18,061 bases of DNA. Origin: CAZJJK01 sp964546285 (GTDB taxonomy: Bacteria > Spirochaetota > Spirochaetia > Treponematales > Breznakiellaceae). The DNA is taken from assembly GCA_964546285.1 (NCBI GenBank), contig CAZJJK010000065.1, positions 1-18,061 on the forward strand. The letters are read 5' to 3'. Positions within the stretch are counted from its first letter, which is position 1, and each line of letters starts with the position of its first letter. The position numbers and the translations under genes are program-made. Shown in pieces: positions 7,102 through 14,124 of the stretch. A model generated the notes under the pieces. The model saw nothing but the letters and a program-made list of their open reading frames with translations. It ran no database searches and was not told where the DNA came from.

Positions 7102-8576
7102 GGCTCTCTCTCCGTATCGATCTTTATAGCGATAGTGGTGCCTCGGTCTTGCTCCGTATCGATTGTGACCACTTCTGGATCATCGGGGTAAAAAAAGAAT
7201 AGGCGGTGTATCACATTCTCTAAACCCATAACGCCGGAGGCCGCCTCATCAAGCGGTTGGGGATGAAGGAGTTTTATGACTGTTTCCGGCGCTATGCCGC
7301 ACCCATTGTCCGCCACTGAGAGATGGAGGAACCTGTCTTTTTTTTCCGCCCTAACCACTACCGAACATTGACCTTGCATGGTCTTAAACGCGTGGATGAT
7401 GCAGTTTTCCACTAGAGGTTGCAGAAGGGAGCCCGGTACTCGGCAACTGTCCAATAGCTCTTCCTTATAGTCCAATGAAAGATCTAAGTTTTTTGGGAAA
7501 CGGACCCTCAGTATATAGAAATAATAGTTAAGTCCCTCAATTTCATGGCGCAGTGGAACGATTATGTCCTTGTTACTGATATTATGGCGGAATAATTTTG
7601 ATAGAAACTCCATATATTCTCCGGTTCTGTCAGCTCCTTCCACTATGGCCAGTTGCATGCCTGTATTTAGGGTGTTGAAGAGGAAGTGGGGGTTCATTTG
7701 AGCTTGCAGCGTATAAATCTCCATACGCCGAATTAAGGTTTCCATTTTAAGATTACGTACCCGCTCATGCATATATTCTTGTTTGATATTTTCCTGCCAA
7801 CGGATTTCATCGATATAACGCCGTATTTCGTTTTTCATACGGTTAAAGGCTTCAACTACATGATCAATCTCATAAATTGAACTCATTTTTATATCATCAA
7901 TACCGAAATTACCGCCGGACAACTCGCTGGCCATGGCTGAAAGCCGGACCATCGGCTCATTCATCTTTTCAACGGAGCGCAGAAGCAGCAAAATAGAAAA
8001 AATAGAGACGAAAGCGATAAACAAGAGATTCCATGATTGTATGCTTCGCGACGCGGCGATAAAAGCGGAGTAGTTGTCCAATTGTCCACGGAAACGATCT
8101 GTGCCGATAGCCTCAATTTCGGAATTGATATAGCGCAAGAGCAAGGTCATCTCGTCATAGACACCCGCGTAGCCTGTTATATTGCGGCCCCGTTTTTCGT
8201 CAATAGCCGTTTCCGCTAAGTCCAGATAGGAATGAATCAAAGAATAAACTTCCCGCTCGCGTAATTCCATTTGGTTGGTCGGGATGGGCGCTTGGTTCGG
8301 TACTTTGCTTCTCAGTTGCTGCGCTTCAACCAGAAGCAGGGCTAGAGCGTTGGATGAGCGAGTGGATAAATATTCCAGAAGCGGTTCTTGATAGGCCACG
8401 AGGTCTTCTTGAATGGATTTTATAAAACGTTCCTGCTGAAAACTTTCATCCGAAAGACGTTGAAGTTGGATAGTGGAAACCAAGATATAGGTTGTGGATA
8501 GGAGCAGAATGAAAAAAACGCCAAAAACGCCAAGCACCATTTGAAGCCGAAACGAGTTTCCAATGGTGCTTTTCAT
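7086..8576 (-). CDS. Sensor histidine kinase (YesM/LytS family)
   Basis: Membrane sensor kinase of the His_kinase (PF06580) class, 496 residues. Transmembrane helix 1 is at about 10-36, followed by an extracytoplasmic region of about 145 residues (37-181) that looks helical and lacks an obvious Cache domain, then helix 2 (182-200). A HAMP-like linker (200-255) and a coiled region (256-290) follow. Phospho-acceptor H297 lies in LQAQMNPHFLFNTLN. The ATP-binding domain has the N-box LLQPLVENCIIHAF with N391, G1 box DNGCG (423-427) and G2 box GVMGLENV (448-455). It overlaps the upstream binding-protein gene by 4 bases (ATGA) and the regulator gene by 16. A helical sensor domain flanked by binding-protein genes suggests that it reads sugar occupancy of a partner protein, not free sugar. 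Confidence 0.93.
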   Translation of the reverse strand: MKSTIGNSFRLQMVLGVFGVFFILLLSTTYILVSTIQLQRLSDESFQQERFIKSIQEDLVAYQEPLLEYLSTRSSNALALLLVEAQQLRSKVPNQAPIPTNQMELREREVYSLIHSYLDLAETAIDEKRGRNITGYAGVYDEMTLLLRYINSEIEAIGTDRFRGQLDNYSAFIAASRSIQSWNLLFIAFVSIFSILLLLRSVEKMNEPMVRLSAMASELSGGNFGIDDIKMSSIYEIDHVVEAFNRMKNEIRRYIDEIRWQENIKQEYMHERVRNLKMETLIRRMEIYTLQAQMNPHFLFNTLNTGMQLAIVEGADRTGEYMEFLSKLFRHNISNKDIIVPLRHEIEGLNYYFYILRVRFPKNLDLSLDYKEELLDSCRVPGSLLQPLVENCIIHAFKTMQGQCSVVVRAEKKDRFLHLSVADNGCGIAPETVIKLLHPQPLDEAASGVMGLENVIHRLFFFYPDDPEVVTIDTEQDRGTTIAIKIDTEREPCTES

Positions 8577-9568
8577 AAGCCAGCCGCCTCTATTATGGCG
8601 ACTCCGCTGTCTATGGACGCGGGCGTGTAGCCGGTAGCGGTTAAGGAAGTCAATGAACGAACGGCTTCATAGCCGATTTTTTCCGGATTCATCGCGACGC
8701 TGCCGGCCACGATGCCCTTACGTATAAATTCCACAATGCTGGGCTCATCGCCAAAACCGATAATTTGAACGCGTCCTACCAGGTTCATATCGATAAGCAC
8801 CTGCGCGGCGGCGATGGTATCGTTTGAGTCGGTAAATATTACGGTATTGATCTGCGGCGAAGCGCGCAGTAAGCCGTACATAATAGCTTCCGCGTCAAAG
8901 GGATTCAAATTCGTCTTAAACGCTTTGATCGATACCCGGTCTTTCCCCTGCAGAGCTTGTGTGATTCCCATCTCCACTAGTTCTTTCTCCGCGAATATAC
9001 CAGGCGCTTTTTCGCTGTACACTAGGGCAAGTTCAGCGTTTTGTCCGGTAAGACGGCTAACAAAGGTTCCCATTTTTGTGCCAACCTCAAAGTGGTTCGT
9101 GCCGATATAAGGCCAAGGAAGGTCACTGGGAACATAATGGTTTATGATAACCACTGGAATTTTCTTATCCGTCAGGCGGTCTAATTGGCGTTTCGCGGTT
9201 TTATCGTCAAGGTAGGGGCAGACGATAACGCCGTCAACCCCTGTATAGGACGCGAGTTCCAGCTCGTTGCGGCTAGTTTCTATTGAATGGATGGAAATAG
9301 CCGCCGCCGCTTCCGTAGCCGCTTTTTCGGCGCCTTGGATGATAGCCTCAAAGAAGGAGTCGCGATTATCCGGCAGGTATAGGGCAAAATGGTATTTCGG
9401 TTTGGCGACGGAGTTGTCGGCTCGCTGGCTAACCAGGTCCCAAACTAAAAACGAAGAGTAGGAAAAGGCGCCGATAGACAAAGCGCCAAATAAAAAGATG
9501 CCAACGCGAAGAAGCTTTTTCACGGGAACAGTATATATCCGCAAAGGTGGAGCGGGCAACGCGTCCAT
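8573..9568 (-). CDS. Membrane-anchored periplasmic binding protein (RbsB/LacI fold), sensor partner
   Basis: First gene of the sensor operon, 331 residues. One N-terminal hydrophobic helix (about 20-45) without a clear cleavage site suggests a membrane-tethered periplasmic protein. The rest is a type I periplasmic-binding fold closer to RbsB/LacI ligand domains than to ChvE: VDGVIVCPY (111-119), VVIINHYVPSD (139-149), YIGTNHFEVG (154-163), FTDSND (245-250) and IGFGDE (270-275). The called ATG lacks a clear Shine-Dalgarno; a GTG at 9523-9521 would give a shorter form starting V/M-KKLLRVG, which looks like a more natural signal-anchor start. It overlaps the kinase gene by 4 bases. It probably binds a sugar and presents it to the kinase. 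Its ligand may differ from that of the lipoprotein at the operon end. Confidence 0.82.
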   Translation of the reverse strand: MDALPAPPLRIYTVPVKKLLRVGIFLFGALSIGAFSYSSFLVWDLVSQRADNSVAKPKYHFALYLPDNRDSFFEAIIQGAEKAATEAAAAISIHSIETSRNELELASYTGVDGVIVCPYLDDKTAKRQLDRLTDKKIPVVIINHYVPSDLPWPYIGTNHFEVGTKMGTFVSRLTGQNAELALVYSEKAPGIFAEKELVEMGITQALQGKDRVSIKAFKTNLNPFDAEAIMYGLLRASPQINTVIFTDSNDTIAAAQVLIDMNLVGRVQIIGFGDEPSIVEFIRKGIVAGSVAMNPEKIGYEAVRSLTSLTATGYTPASIDSGVAIIEAAGL

Positions 9569-9790
9569 GGCGAATAGGGCTAAAGATATACAATTTATTA
9601 AAACGACGCGATTGATAGCTCTCTAGCTATCATTTATGATAGTTTATATCAATAGTGATCAAATAAGCTCTCGCGCCAATTAGGGGCTAGACGCCAAAGT
9701 ATGTCGGAAAGAATCAGTATGTTATTATTATATATAAGATTGTGTGATTTGTGCCGTCTTGGTTCCGCTTCTCTGGCTGCATGAATGTTT
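9569..9790. promoter_or_regulatory. Divergent regulatory region between sensor operon and sigma-54 operon
   Basis: No gene is seen here. This AT-rich 222-base stretch separates the minus-strand sensor operon (start 9568) from the plus-strand sigma-54 operon. It must hold the sensor-operon promoter (no convincing -35/-10 pair could be fixed; TTGATA-N17-TAGCTA around the dyad is one option) and probably enhancer sites for the NtrX-like activator. The clearest signal is the dyad at 9613-9632. Confidence 0.5.
9613..9632. promoter_or_regulatory. 20 bp operator-like dyad
   Basis: TGATAGCT (9613-9620) and AGCTATCA (9625-9632) are perfect inverted repeats with a CTCT centre. A further TGATAG half-site lies at 9637-9642. 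The dyad is 45-64 bases before the start of the minus-strand sensor operon and about 185 bases upstream of the sigma-54 start site. It could be an operator for the former or an enhancer for the latter. Confidence 0.5.
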
Positions 9791-9806
9791 TGGCATGGGA
9801 ATTGCT
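9791..9806 (+). promoter_or_regulatory. Sigma-54 (RpoN) promoter, consensus-perfect
   Basis: TGGCATGGGAATTGCT matches the -24/-12 consensus TGGCAYRNNNNTTGCW at every defined position, with GG at 9792-9793 and GC at 9804-9805, 10 bases between them. The start of transcription should fall near 9816-9818. It points to the four-gene operon starting at 9877, whose last gene encodes a sigma-54 activator. Confidence 0.85.
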
Positions 9807-9813
9807 TAAATAA

Positions 9814-9828
9814 CGCTAAGGCTTAGCG
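9814..9828. repeat. 15 bp palindrome at the sigma-54 start site
   Basis: CGCTAAG (9814-9820) and CTTAGCG (9822-9828) are perfect 7-base inverted repeats around one base. The palindrome covers the expected +1 of the sigma-54 promoter. It could be an operator or a short 5' mRNA hairpin. Confidence 0.5.
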
Positions 9829-9876
9829 GGGCGCTTCTATAGCCCGATGCCCAGACGTATTTCTAAGGAGGCTTCC

Positions 9877-10557
9877 ATGAATCGAAATCGCGCGGCCGCG
9901 GCGTTGCTTATCGCGTTGGCCATTTCACCGGCTTTCGCGAGCGAACCGGAAATAGCGTATAGGTTTTTAGGCGATTATGTCGCCGCCAAGGAAGCGAAGG
10001 CGGGAGATAAGACCGGCGCGTATGTCATGTTGGGCACCGGCGCTTTTCTGGCGGCTAGTTCGGCGGCGGCATGGTTCTACAGTGACGATATTTCTCAAGC
10101 TTTTGATTATGGTCCTATCGATCCGACCCTCAAAAACGGGCTTACGCTTGGCTTCGCCATTGGCAGCGCCGCTTCTTTTGGTATCGGCCTTGGCCTTTAC
10201 GCGGCCCCCCCAAAAAATTACAGATTGGAGTTCGCTTCTGTTTTTCAAGAATCCGATCCCGAACTTCGTGAGGCGCTAGCGGCCGCCACGCTTAGGGATT
10301 TGGCTATCCAGGCGAAACAGAGCCGCGTCGCCGGCGCCCTTAGTTCGCTCTTGATCCCCGCTATCGGCGCGATTATTCGTGTTTCCACCAATGTTTCTGA
10401 AGGTAAAGCCTGGCAGACGGATCTGATGATGTCTATCTCAAGCAATTCTTGGAGCTTAATTGGAGGCATTACCAACCTGATGACTAGAAGCAAGGAAGAA
10501 TTGTTGTACGAACGATATTTAGCGGCCCGTGACGCCTTATATGATCCGCGTTACTAA
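9877..10557 (+). CDS. Exported protein of unknown function, first gene of sigma-54 operon
   Basis: I do not recognise this 226-residue protein. The start at 9877 is preferred over an in-frame ATG at 9847, because 9877 has a strong TAAGGAGG 6 bases upstream and begins directly with a signal peptide (MNRNR, hydrophobic 6-16, likely cleavage after AFA-21). The mature part has four Gly/Ala/Ser-rich hydrophobic segments (about 46-68, 88-110, 151-170, 186-203). They could be membrane helices or segments packing in the envelope. The C-terminus is charged (EELLYERYLAARDALYDPRY). The gene leads an operon with DUF4390-, NtrY- and NtrX-like genes, 14 bases before the next start. It may therefore be an envelope component whose state the kinase monitors, or simply a target of the regulator. 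No catalytic motif is seen. Confidence 0.75.
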   Translation: MNRNRAAAALLIALAISPAFASEPEIAYRFLGDYVAAKEAKAGDKTGAYVMLGTGAFLAASSAAAWFYSDDISQAFDYGPIDPTLKNGLTLGFAIGSAASFGIGLGLYAAPPKNYRLEFASVFQESDPELREALAAATLRDLAIQAKQSRVAGALSSLLIPAIGAIIRVSTNVSEGKAWQTDLMMSISSNSWSLIGGITNLMTRSKEELLYERYLAARDALYDPRY

Positions 10558-10571
10558 GGAGCGATCCGTCG

Positions 10572-11108
10572 GTGGAGTCTCTGGTAAATAGCCTCCTTTT
10601 TACTCTTGGCGTTTTTTTAGGGGTTTTCGCGTCGGAAACCGATCCCGCGATCGCTTTGCGCGCGTATAGAAACGCCGATATCGTGTTTGTCAGCGCCGAT
10701 GTCCGCGACGCGGCGGGTCCAGGGTTTCGCCGTCTGATTGACGCCGGAGAACCTGTAAGGGTAGAGCTTTCCGTGATAATAAAGTCAGGCGCTTTCCATC
10801 GTGAATTACGGAAGAGCCGAATCCTTAAGCGCGATATCATAAGCGGCGCTTATTCGGTTAGGCGGGAAGAAGACAATAAAGAATTCTCAACGCCGGTTCG
10901 CGACGCGGCGCTTCAGCTCTTGTTCACGTTTTACGGACTGGAGCTGGCTTGTGAAAATGAACTGCCTGGGAGAATCGAAATTAGCGCCAGCGCCGATTTT
11001 TTCCTTCCCGATGGCGCGCCAGAGGGCTCTGAGCCCTTAGCGCTTTGGAATTATAAGCGTCCGGCGGCTCGTCTGGAATACGAGGTGTTTATGGAACTTC
11101 CGTACTGA
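10572..11108 (+). CDS. DUF4390-like exported protein
   Basis: 178 residues, starting at GTG 10572 with GGAG 10 bases upstream. The N-terminus is hydrophobic (MESLVNSLLFTLGVFLGVFA), a signal peptide or anchor. The rest resembles DUF4390 by layout: RNADIVFVSADVRD, then LIDAGEPVRVELSVII, then a regular beta pattern with RILKRDIISGAYSVRRE. This match is from memory and was not searched. DUF4390 genes commonly sit directly upstream of ntrY-ntrX in other bacteria, and here the next two genes are exactly that pair, which supports the call. The stop overlaps the kinase start by one base (TGATG), so translation is coupled. The function of the family is not known to me; a periplasmic role next to the NtrY sensor is a reasonable inference. 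Confidence 0.7.
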   Translation: MESLVNSLLFTLGVFLGVFASETDPAIALRAYRNADIVFVSADVRDAAGPGFRRLIDAGEPVRVELSVIIKSGAFHRELRKSRILKRDIISGAYSVRREEDNKEFSTPVRDAALQLLFTFYGLELACENELPGRIEISASADFFLPDGAPEGSEPLALWNYKRPAARLEYEVFMELPY

Positions 11109-12349
11109 TGCGTTTTATTTATCGCTTAATCCTGTTGTCGGCGGGCGCTGTTCTGATTTCGGCTTTAGCCACGCTGGTTTTCGCTTTTTATTTAGTTGAT
11201 CCCGCGCGGAACACGCAAGAATTGGAACGTTTGGACGCTTATATCGGTGAAAGCCTGGCGGTCTTACAGAGGAACGGCGCTGACGTCTCTATCCCCGCTG
11301 GGGCGTTTGACGCGGAAAGAGAGGCTTTAGCGGATACTATTTCACGGGCGGCTCGTGAGCTGGCTAAGCTGCGGTCTCTTCATCAGTCGGAGTTAGTCGC
11401 CGGCCTCCGGGGCGCTATCGGCTTTTTTGCCCTCCAAACCATTCTGTTGGCGAGCGTTTTGGCCGCGGTTGGCGTTTTTGTGTCACAGGGCCTTTCGCGC
11501 TTGCGGTACGGTATCGCCGAGGCGAAGGGCAGCGGCAGCGCGTACCGTTTTAAGGTGGCTGGCGCGCCGGACTTTAGGGAAATAGCCGATGAGCTTAATC
11601 GGATGTTGGCTCTTATAGAAGCTCAGGCGGCTGAATTGCGGGAGGCCGCCGCCCTTATGGGTTGGCGGGAAGTCGCCTCCTTCCTAGGACACCAATTAAA
11701 AAATCCCCTGGCCGCCATTTCGCTGGCCGCCGCCAACGCGCGTGAAGCTATAAACCGGACGGGAATCAATGAAACGCTAAAGGAACGAATTTTAGGGGAA
11801 TGCGCGCTTGTCGCCGGCGATGAGGCCGCCCGCCTAAGCGCCCTATTAGCCCGATTCCGCGCTTTGACCCGTTTTGACGAGCCAGCCTTCGCTGATGTTG
11901 ACCTGGTTTGTCTTCTCCGCTCCGCCCTCCAACGCGCTGGTCCGAGCCGTGTAGATGGCAGCGTAGAGGGGCCGGAAGCCTTGATTCTACGGGCTGACGC
12001 CGAGTTGCTTTCCCAAGCCTTCGCGAATGTGATCGATAATTCCATTGAGGCGGCTGGAGGAGCAAACGCCTCTCCGCCGCCCTCGGGCCCCGTATCGCTG
12101 CGTGTGCGGATCGGCGCCGACGGTGATTTGGCGTTTGTGGACTTTATCGACTCAAATACCGGCATCGATCCAGCTTTGGCGAAGCGTTTGGGCAGAGAAC
12201 GCGTAACCACAAAGGAGACCGGCAGCGGACTTGGCTTGCTCTTTGTGAGGCGAATAGCCGCTATCCATGGCGGGGATTTGAGGGTGGAAATGACGGAAAG
12301 CGGCGGCCTTCGTTTAATTCTAAGTCTGCGGAAGGAGGCTCGGTCGTGA
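11108..12349 (+). CDS. NtrY-like sensor histidine kinase
   Basis: Inner-membrane two-component kinase, 413 residues. Transmembrane helices lie at about 5-29 and 103-127, with a small (about 70-residue) periplasmic part rich in charged helix. A HAMP-like linker follows at 125-178. The H-box SFLGHQLKNPLAAI has phospho-acceptor H195. The ATP domain shows N-box FANVIDNSIEA with N311, a G1-like box written DSNTG (348-352) instead of the usual DxGxG, and G2 box GSGLGLLFVRRI (372-383). The last 4 bases overlap the regulator start (GTGA). It should phosphorylate the NtrX-like protein. The short sensor domain and the DUF4390 neighbour fit an envelope-related signal more than nitrogen, but this is a guess. 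Confidence 0.9.
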   Translation: MRFIYRLILLSAGAVLISALATLVFAFYLVDPARNTQELERLDAYIGESLAVLQRNGADVSIPAGAFDAEREALADTISRAARELAKLRSLHQSELVAGLRGAIGFFALQTILLASVLAAVGVFVSQGLSRLRYGIAEAKGSGSAYRFKVAGAPDFREIADELNRMLALIEAQAAELREAAALMGWREVASFLGHQLKNPLAAISLAAANAREAINRTGINETLKERILGECALVAGDEAARLSALLARFRALTRFDEPAFADVDLVCLLRSALQRAGPSRVDGSVEGPEALILRADAELLSQAFANVIDNSIEAAGGANASPPPSGPVSLRVRIGADGDLAFVDFIDSNTGIDPALAKRLGRERVTTKETGSGLGLLFVRRIAAIHGGDLRVEMTESGGLRLILSLRKEARS

Positions 12350-13770
12350 AAGCCTTAGTGGTGGATGATGAGAAAAATGTCCGAGGGACCCTGCTCTCCT
12401 TTTTGGAGTTACGTGCTTGGTCGGCGTTTGAGGCGGCCTCCCCTGAAGAAGCTTGGAAACTATACACGACGGAAAAACCGGACTTAGTGCTTATAGATGT
12501 TTTTTTAGGCGAAAGCGATGGTCGGGAATTGCTTGGGCGTATTCTTGATTTCGATCCGGCTGCCTGCGTGGTGATGATTTCCGGCCAAGCAGAATTACGG
12601 ATAGCGGTGGAGGCTGTCCGCTCCGGCGCTTACGACTTTCTAGAAAAACCGATAGAGAACGGGCGTTTGGAGGCTATTCTTCGCCATATAACGGAACGAA
12701 AAGAGTTAGCTGGCCGCGTTGATGGCTTGGAACGCGAATGGCTGAATGAGCGGCTTGTTCTTGGCTCCTCGCCGATGGTAAGGACGGCCTTTGAACTGGC
12801 CGCGCGGGCGGCGGACTCAAAGCTCTCCATTTTAATCCAAGGACCAAGCGGCTGCGGTAAGGAACTTTTAGCGCGCTATATCCGTATCCGCTCAAAGCGG
12901 GCGGGCGGTCCCTTTGTGGTGGCTAACTGCGCCGCCATTCCGGCGGAATTATTTGAGAGCGAGCTATTTGGCGTTAGGAAGGGCGCGTATACCGGCGCTG
13001 TCGCGGATAGGTCTGGTTATTTTGGCGGTGCCGAGGGCGGTACCCTGTTTTTGGATGAGATAGGCGAATTGCCGCCGCTCGTGCAGCCTAAACTACTGCG
13101 CGCGATAGAATATGGGGAAATTCAACCCTTGGGCGCGGGCTCGCCGCTATCATCCGATGTCCGGCTAATCTGCGCCACCAACAGAAAACTTGAGGCGGAA
13201 ACCGCCAACGGCCGCTTCCGAGAAGACCTGTATTATCGTATCGCTCAAATCGTGCTTCAGCTTCCGTCTCTCGCCAGCCGCCGCGAGGATGTCCCCTCTT
13301 TGGCCGCTTTTTTTCTGGCTAGGGCTAGCGCCGCGTCAGAACGGCGTTTCGCTTCCGACGCCGAACACTATTTACAAAGCAAAGCTTGGCCGGGGAATAT
13401 CAGGGAGTTGCGTAATTATGTTGAGAGCTGCGCCGTACTGATTGAATCGCCGCTTATTACCAAGGCCGATATAGACGCGATGGAGCTTCAACTCGGCCTC
13501 GCGCGGCCGCATGAGGCCCCTCCCGTAGCCGTCCCCCGAAGTCAGGCGGCGGCCGACATGACTGAGGAGCTTGGCCAGAACAAGAACCGCGGCGATCCTT
13601 ATTCCCTTCTCTCTACCCGAAAACTCAATGAGGCCAGAGAAAATTTTGACCGCGTGTATATAAGGGAAGCGCTAAACCGTTATGGCGGGGTCGCCGCGGC
13701 GGCGGAAGCGCTTGGGCTGCTGCCAAATAACCTTTCGCGCTTGATACGTAAACTAGGTATAAAACGATAA
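12346..13770 (+). CDS. NtrX/NtrC-type sigma-54-dependent response regulator
   Basis: Transcription activator of 474 residues with the full three-domain layout. Receiver: D7-D8, phospho-acceptor D51 in LVLIDVF, S79 and K101 in FLEKP. AAA+ domain: Walker A GPSGCGKE (166-173), the sigma-54 contact loop GAYTGA (213-218), Walker B GTLFLDEI (232-239) and the arginine-rich sensor region AWPGNIREL. C-terminal FIS-type helix-turn-helix (about 428-474; AAAAEALGLLPNNLSRLIRKLG). The start is GTG 12346, with GAAGGAGG 7 bases upstream, overlapping the kinase stop. The intact GAYTGA loop means that it can act on sigma-54 promoters; the only consensus one in the window heads its own operon, so autoregulation is likely. 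The gene ends 3 bases before a repeat element; no separate terminator is seen. Confidence 0.93.
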   Translation: MKALVVDDEKNVRGTLLSFLELRAWSAFEAASPEEAWKLYTTEKPDLVLIDVFLGESDGRELLGRILDFDPAACVVMISGQAELRIAVEAVRSGAYDFLEKPIENGRLEAILRHITERKELAGRVDGLEREWLNERLVLGSSPMVRTAFELAARAADSKLSILIQGPSGCGKELLARYIRIRSKRAGGPFVVANCAAIPAELFESELFGVRKGAYTGAVADRSGYFGGAEGGTLFLDEIGELPPLVQPKLLRAIEYGEIQPLGAGSPLSSDVRLICATNRKLEAETANGRFREDLYYRIAQIVLQLPSLASRREDVPSLAAFFLARASAASERRFASDAEHYLQSKAWPGNIRELRNYVESCAVLIESPLITKADIDAMELQLGLARPHEAPPVAVPRSQAAADMTEELGQNKNRGDPYSLLSTRKLNEARENFDRVYIREALNRYGGVAAAAEALGLLPNNLSRLIRKLGIKR

Positions 13771-13773
13771 ACC

Positions 13774-13802
13774 TTACTAACTGCTGCCAATTTTGTTGCA
13801 AC
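13774..13802. repeat. Left terminal inverted repeat of the MITE
   Basis: Reads TTACTAACTGCTGCC then AATTTTGTTGCAAC. It begins 3 bases after the stop of the NtrX-like gene. It is more diverged from the IS end than the right copy. Confidence 0.6.
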
Positions 13803-14080
13803 CTAGTGCCGTTCATTTATATAAAAGGGAATATGCTTATAATATAGGCGCACGCTATCCTTTAGTGGCGATTTATAATAGCCTGGCAGCTTAGCATTAA
13901 GCCATATTTGTTCTTCCAGTACTCTGTGTCAGCATAAGTATGCGACGAACCAATCCTGGGCGTTCAGTTCTGTAGTTTAATTAGGGGATAAAAAAGGCCT
14001 AGCTAGAGCCGGTTCTGCCTATAGATCTGTAAATGAAATTTTATAAACCTATGTCGGATATGAAAAAACGCTTATTAATT

Positions 14081-14109
14081 TTTTCAACAGAATTGGCAGC
14101 AGTATATAA
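14081..14109. repeat. Right terminal inverted repeat of the MITE
   Basis: Reads TTTTCAACAGAATTGG then CAGCAGTATATAA, in the same orientation as the IS end at 228-256, with only two differences. It ends 15 bases beyond the stop of the DUF1846 gene. Confidence 0.65.
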
Positions 14110-14124
14110 GACTTACTTTGGTCT

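Larger units (their letters stand above)
13774..14109. mobile_element. MITE-like element (~336 bp), non-autonomous relative of the left-edge IS
   Basis: The ends are inverted repeats: 13774-13802 on the plus strand against 14081-14109 on the minus strand, sharing the core CTGCTGCCAATT-y-TGTTG, about 23 of 29 positions. The right end matches the IS end at 228-256 at 27 of 29. Inside is an AT-rich ~280 bp stretch with no credible ORF, only a few promoter-like TATAAT strings. The element exactly fills the gap between two convergent genes. Flanking direct repeats are uncertain: CTTACT occurs at 13773-13778 and 14112-14117 but overlaps the left end. Trans-mobilisation by the IS transposase is inferred from shared ends. 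Confidence 0.6.

Noticed and set aside
9702..9785. 27-codon ORF starting ATG TCG GAA between the divergent operons
   Set aside because: No ribosome site, very short, and it ends just upstream of the sigma-54 promoter; likely chance.
10484..10840. 118-codon minus-strand frame opposite the DUF4390-like gene
   Set aside because: Shadow of two well-supported plus-strand genes, with no ribosome site and no recognised domain.
11623..12210. 195-codon open frame antisense to the NtrY-like kinase
   Set aside because: It mirrors a GC-biased real gene, has low-complexity Arg/Ala/Ser content and no recognisable domain, and the sense strand has all kinase motifs.
13990..14021. Possible minus-strand terminator (AGGC...GCCT then TTTTTT) for the DUF1846 gene
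   Set aside because: The outer stem is only 4 bp and the inner pairing is imperfect; not convincing as a terminator.
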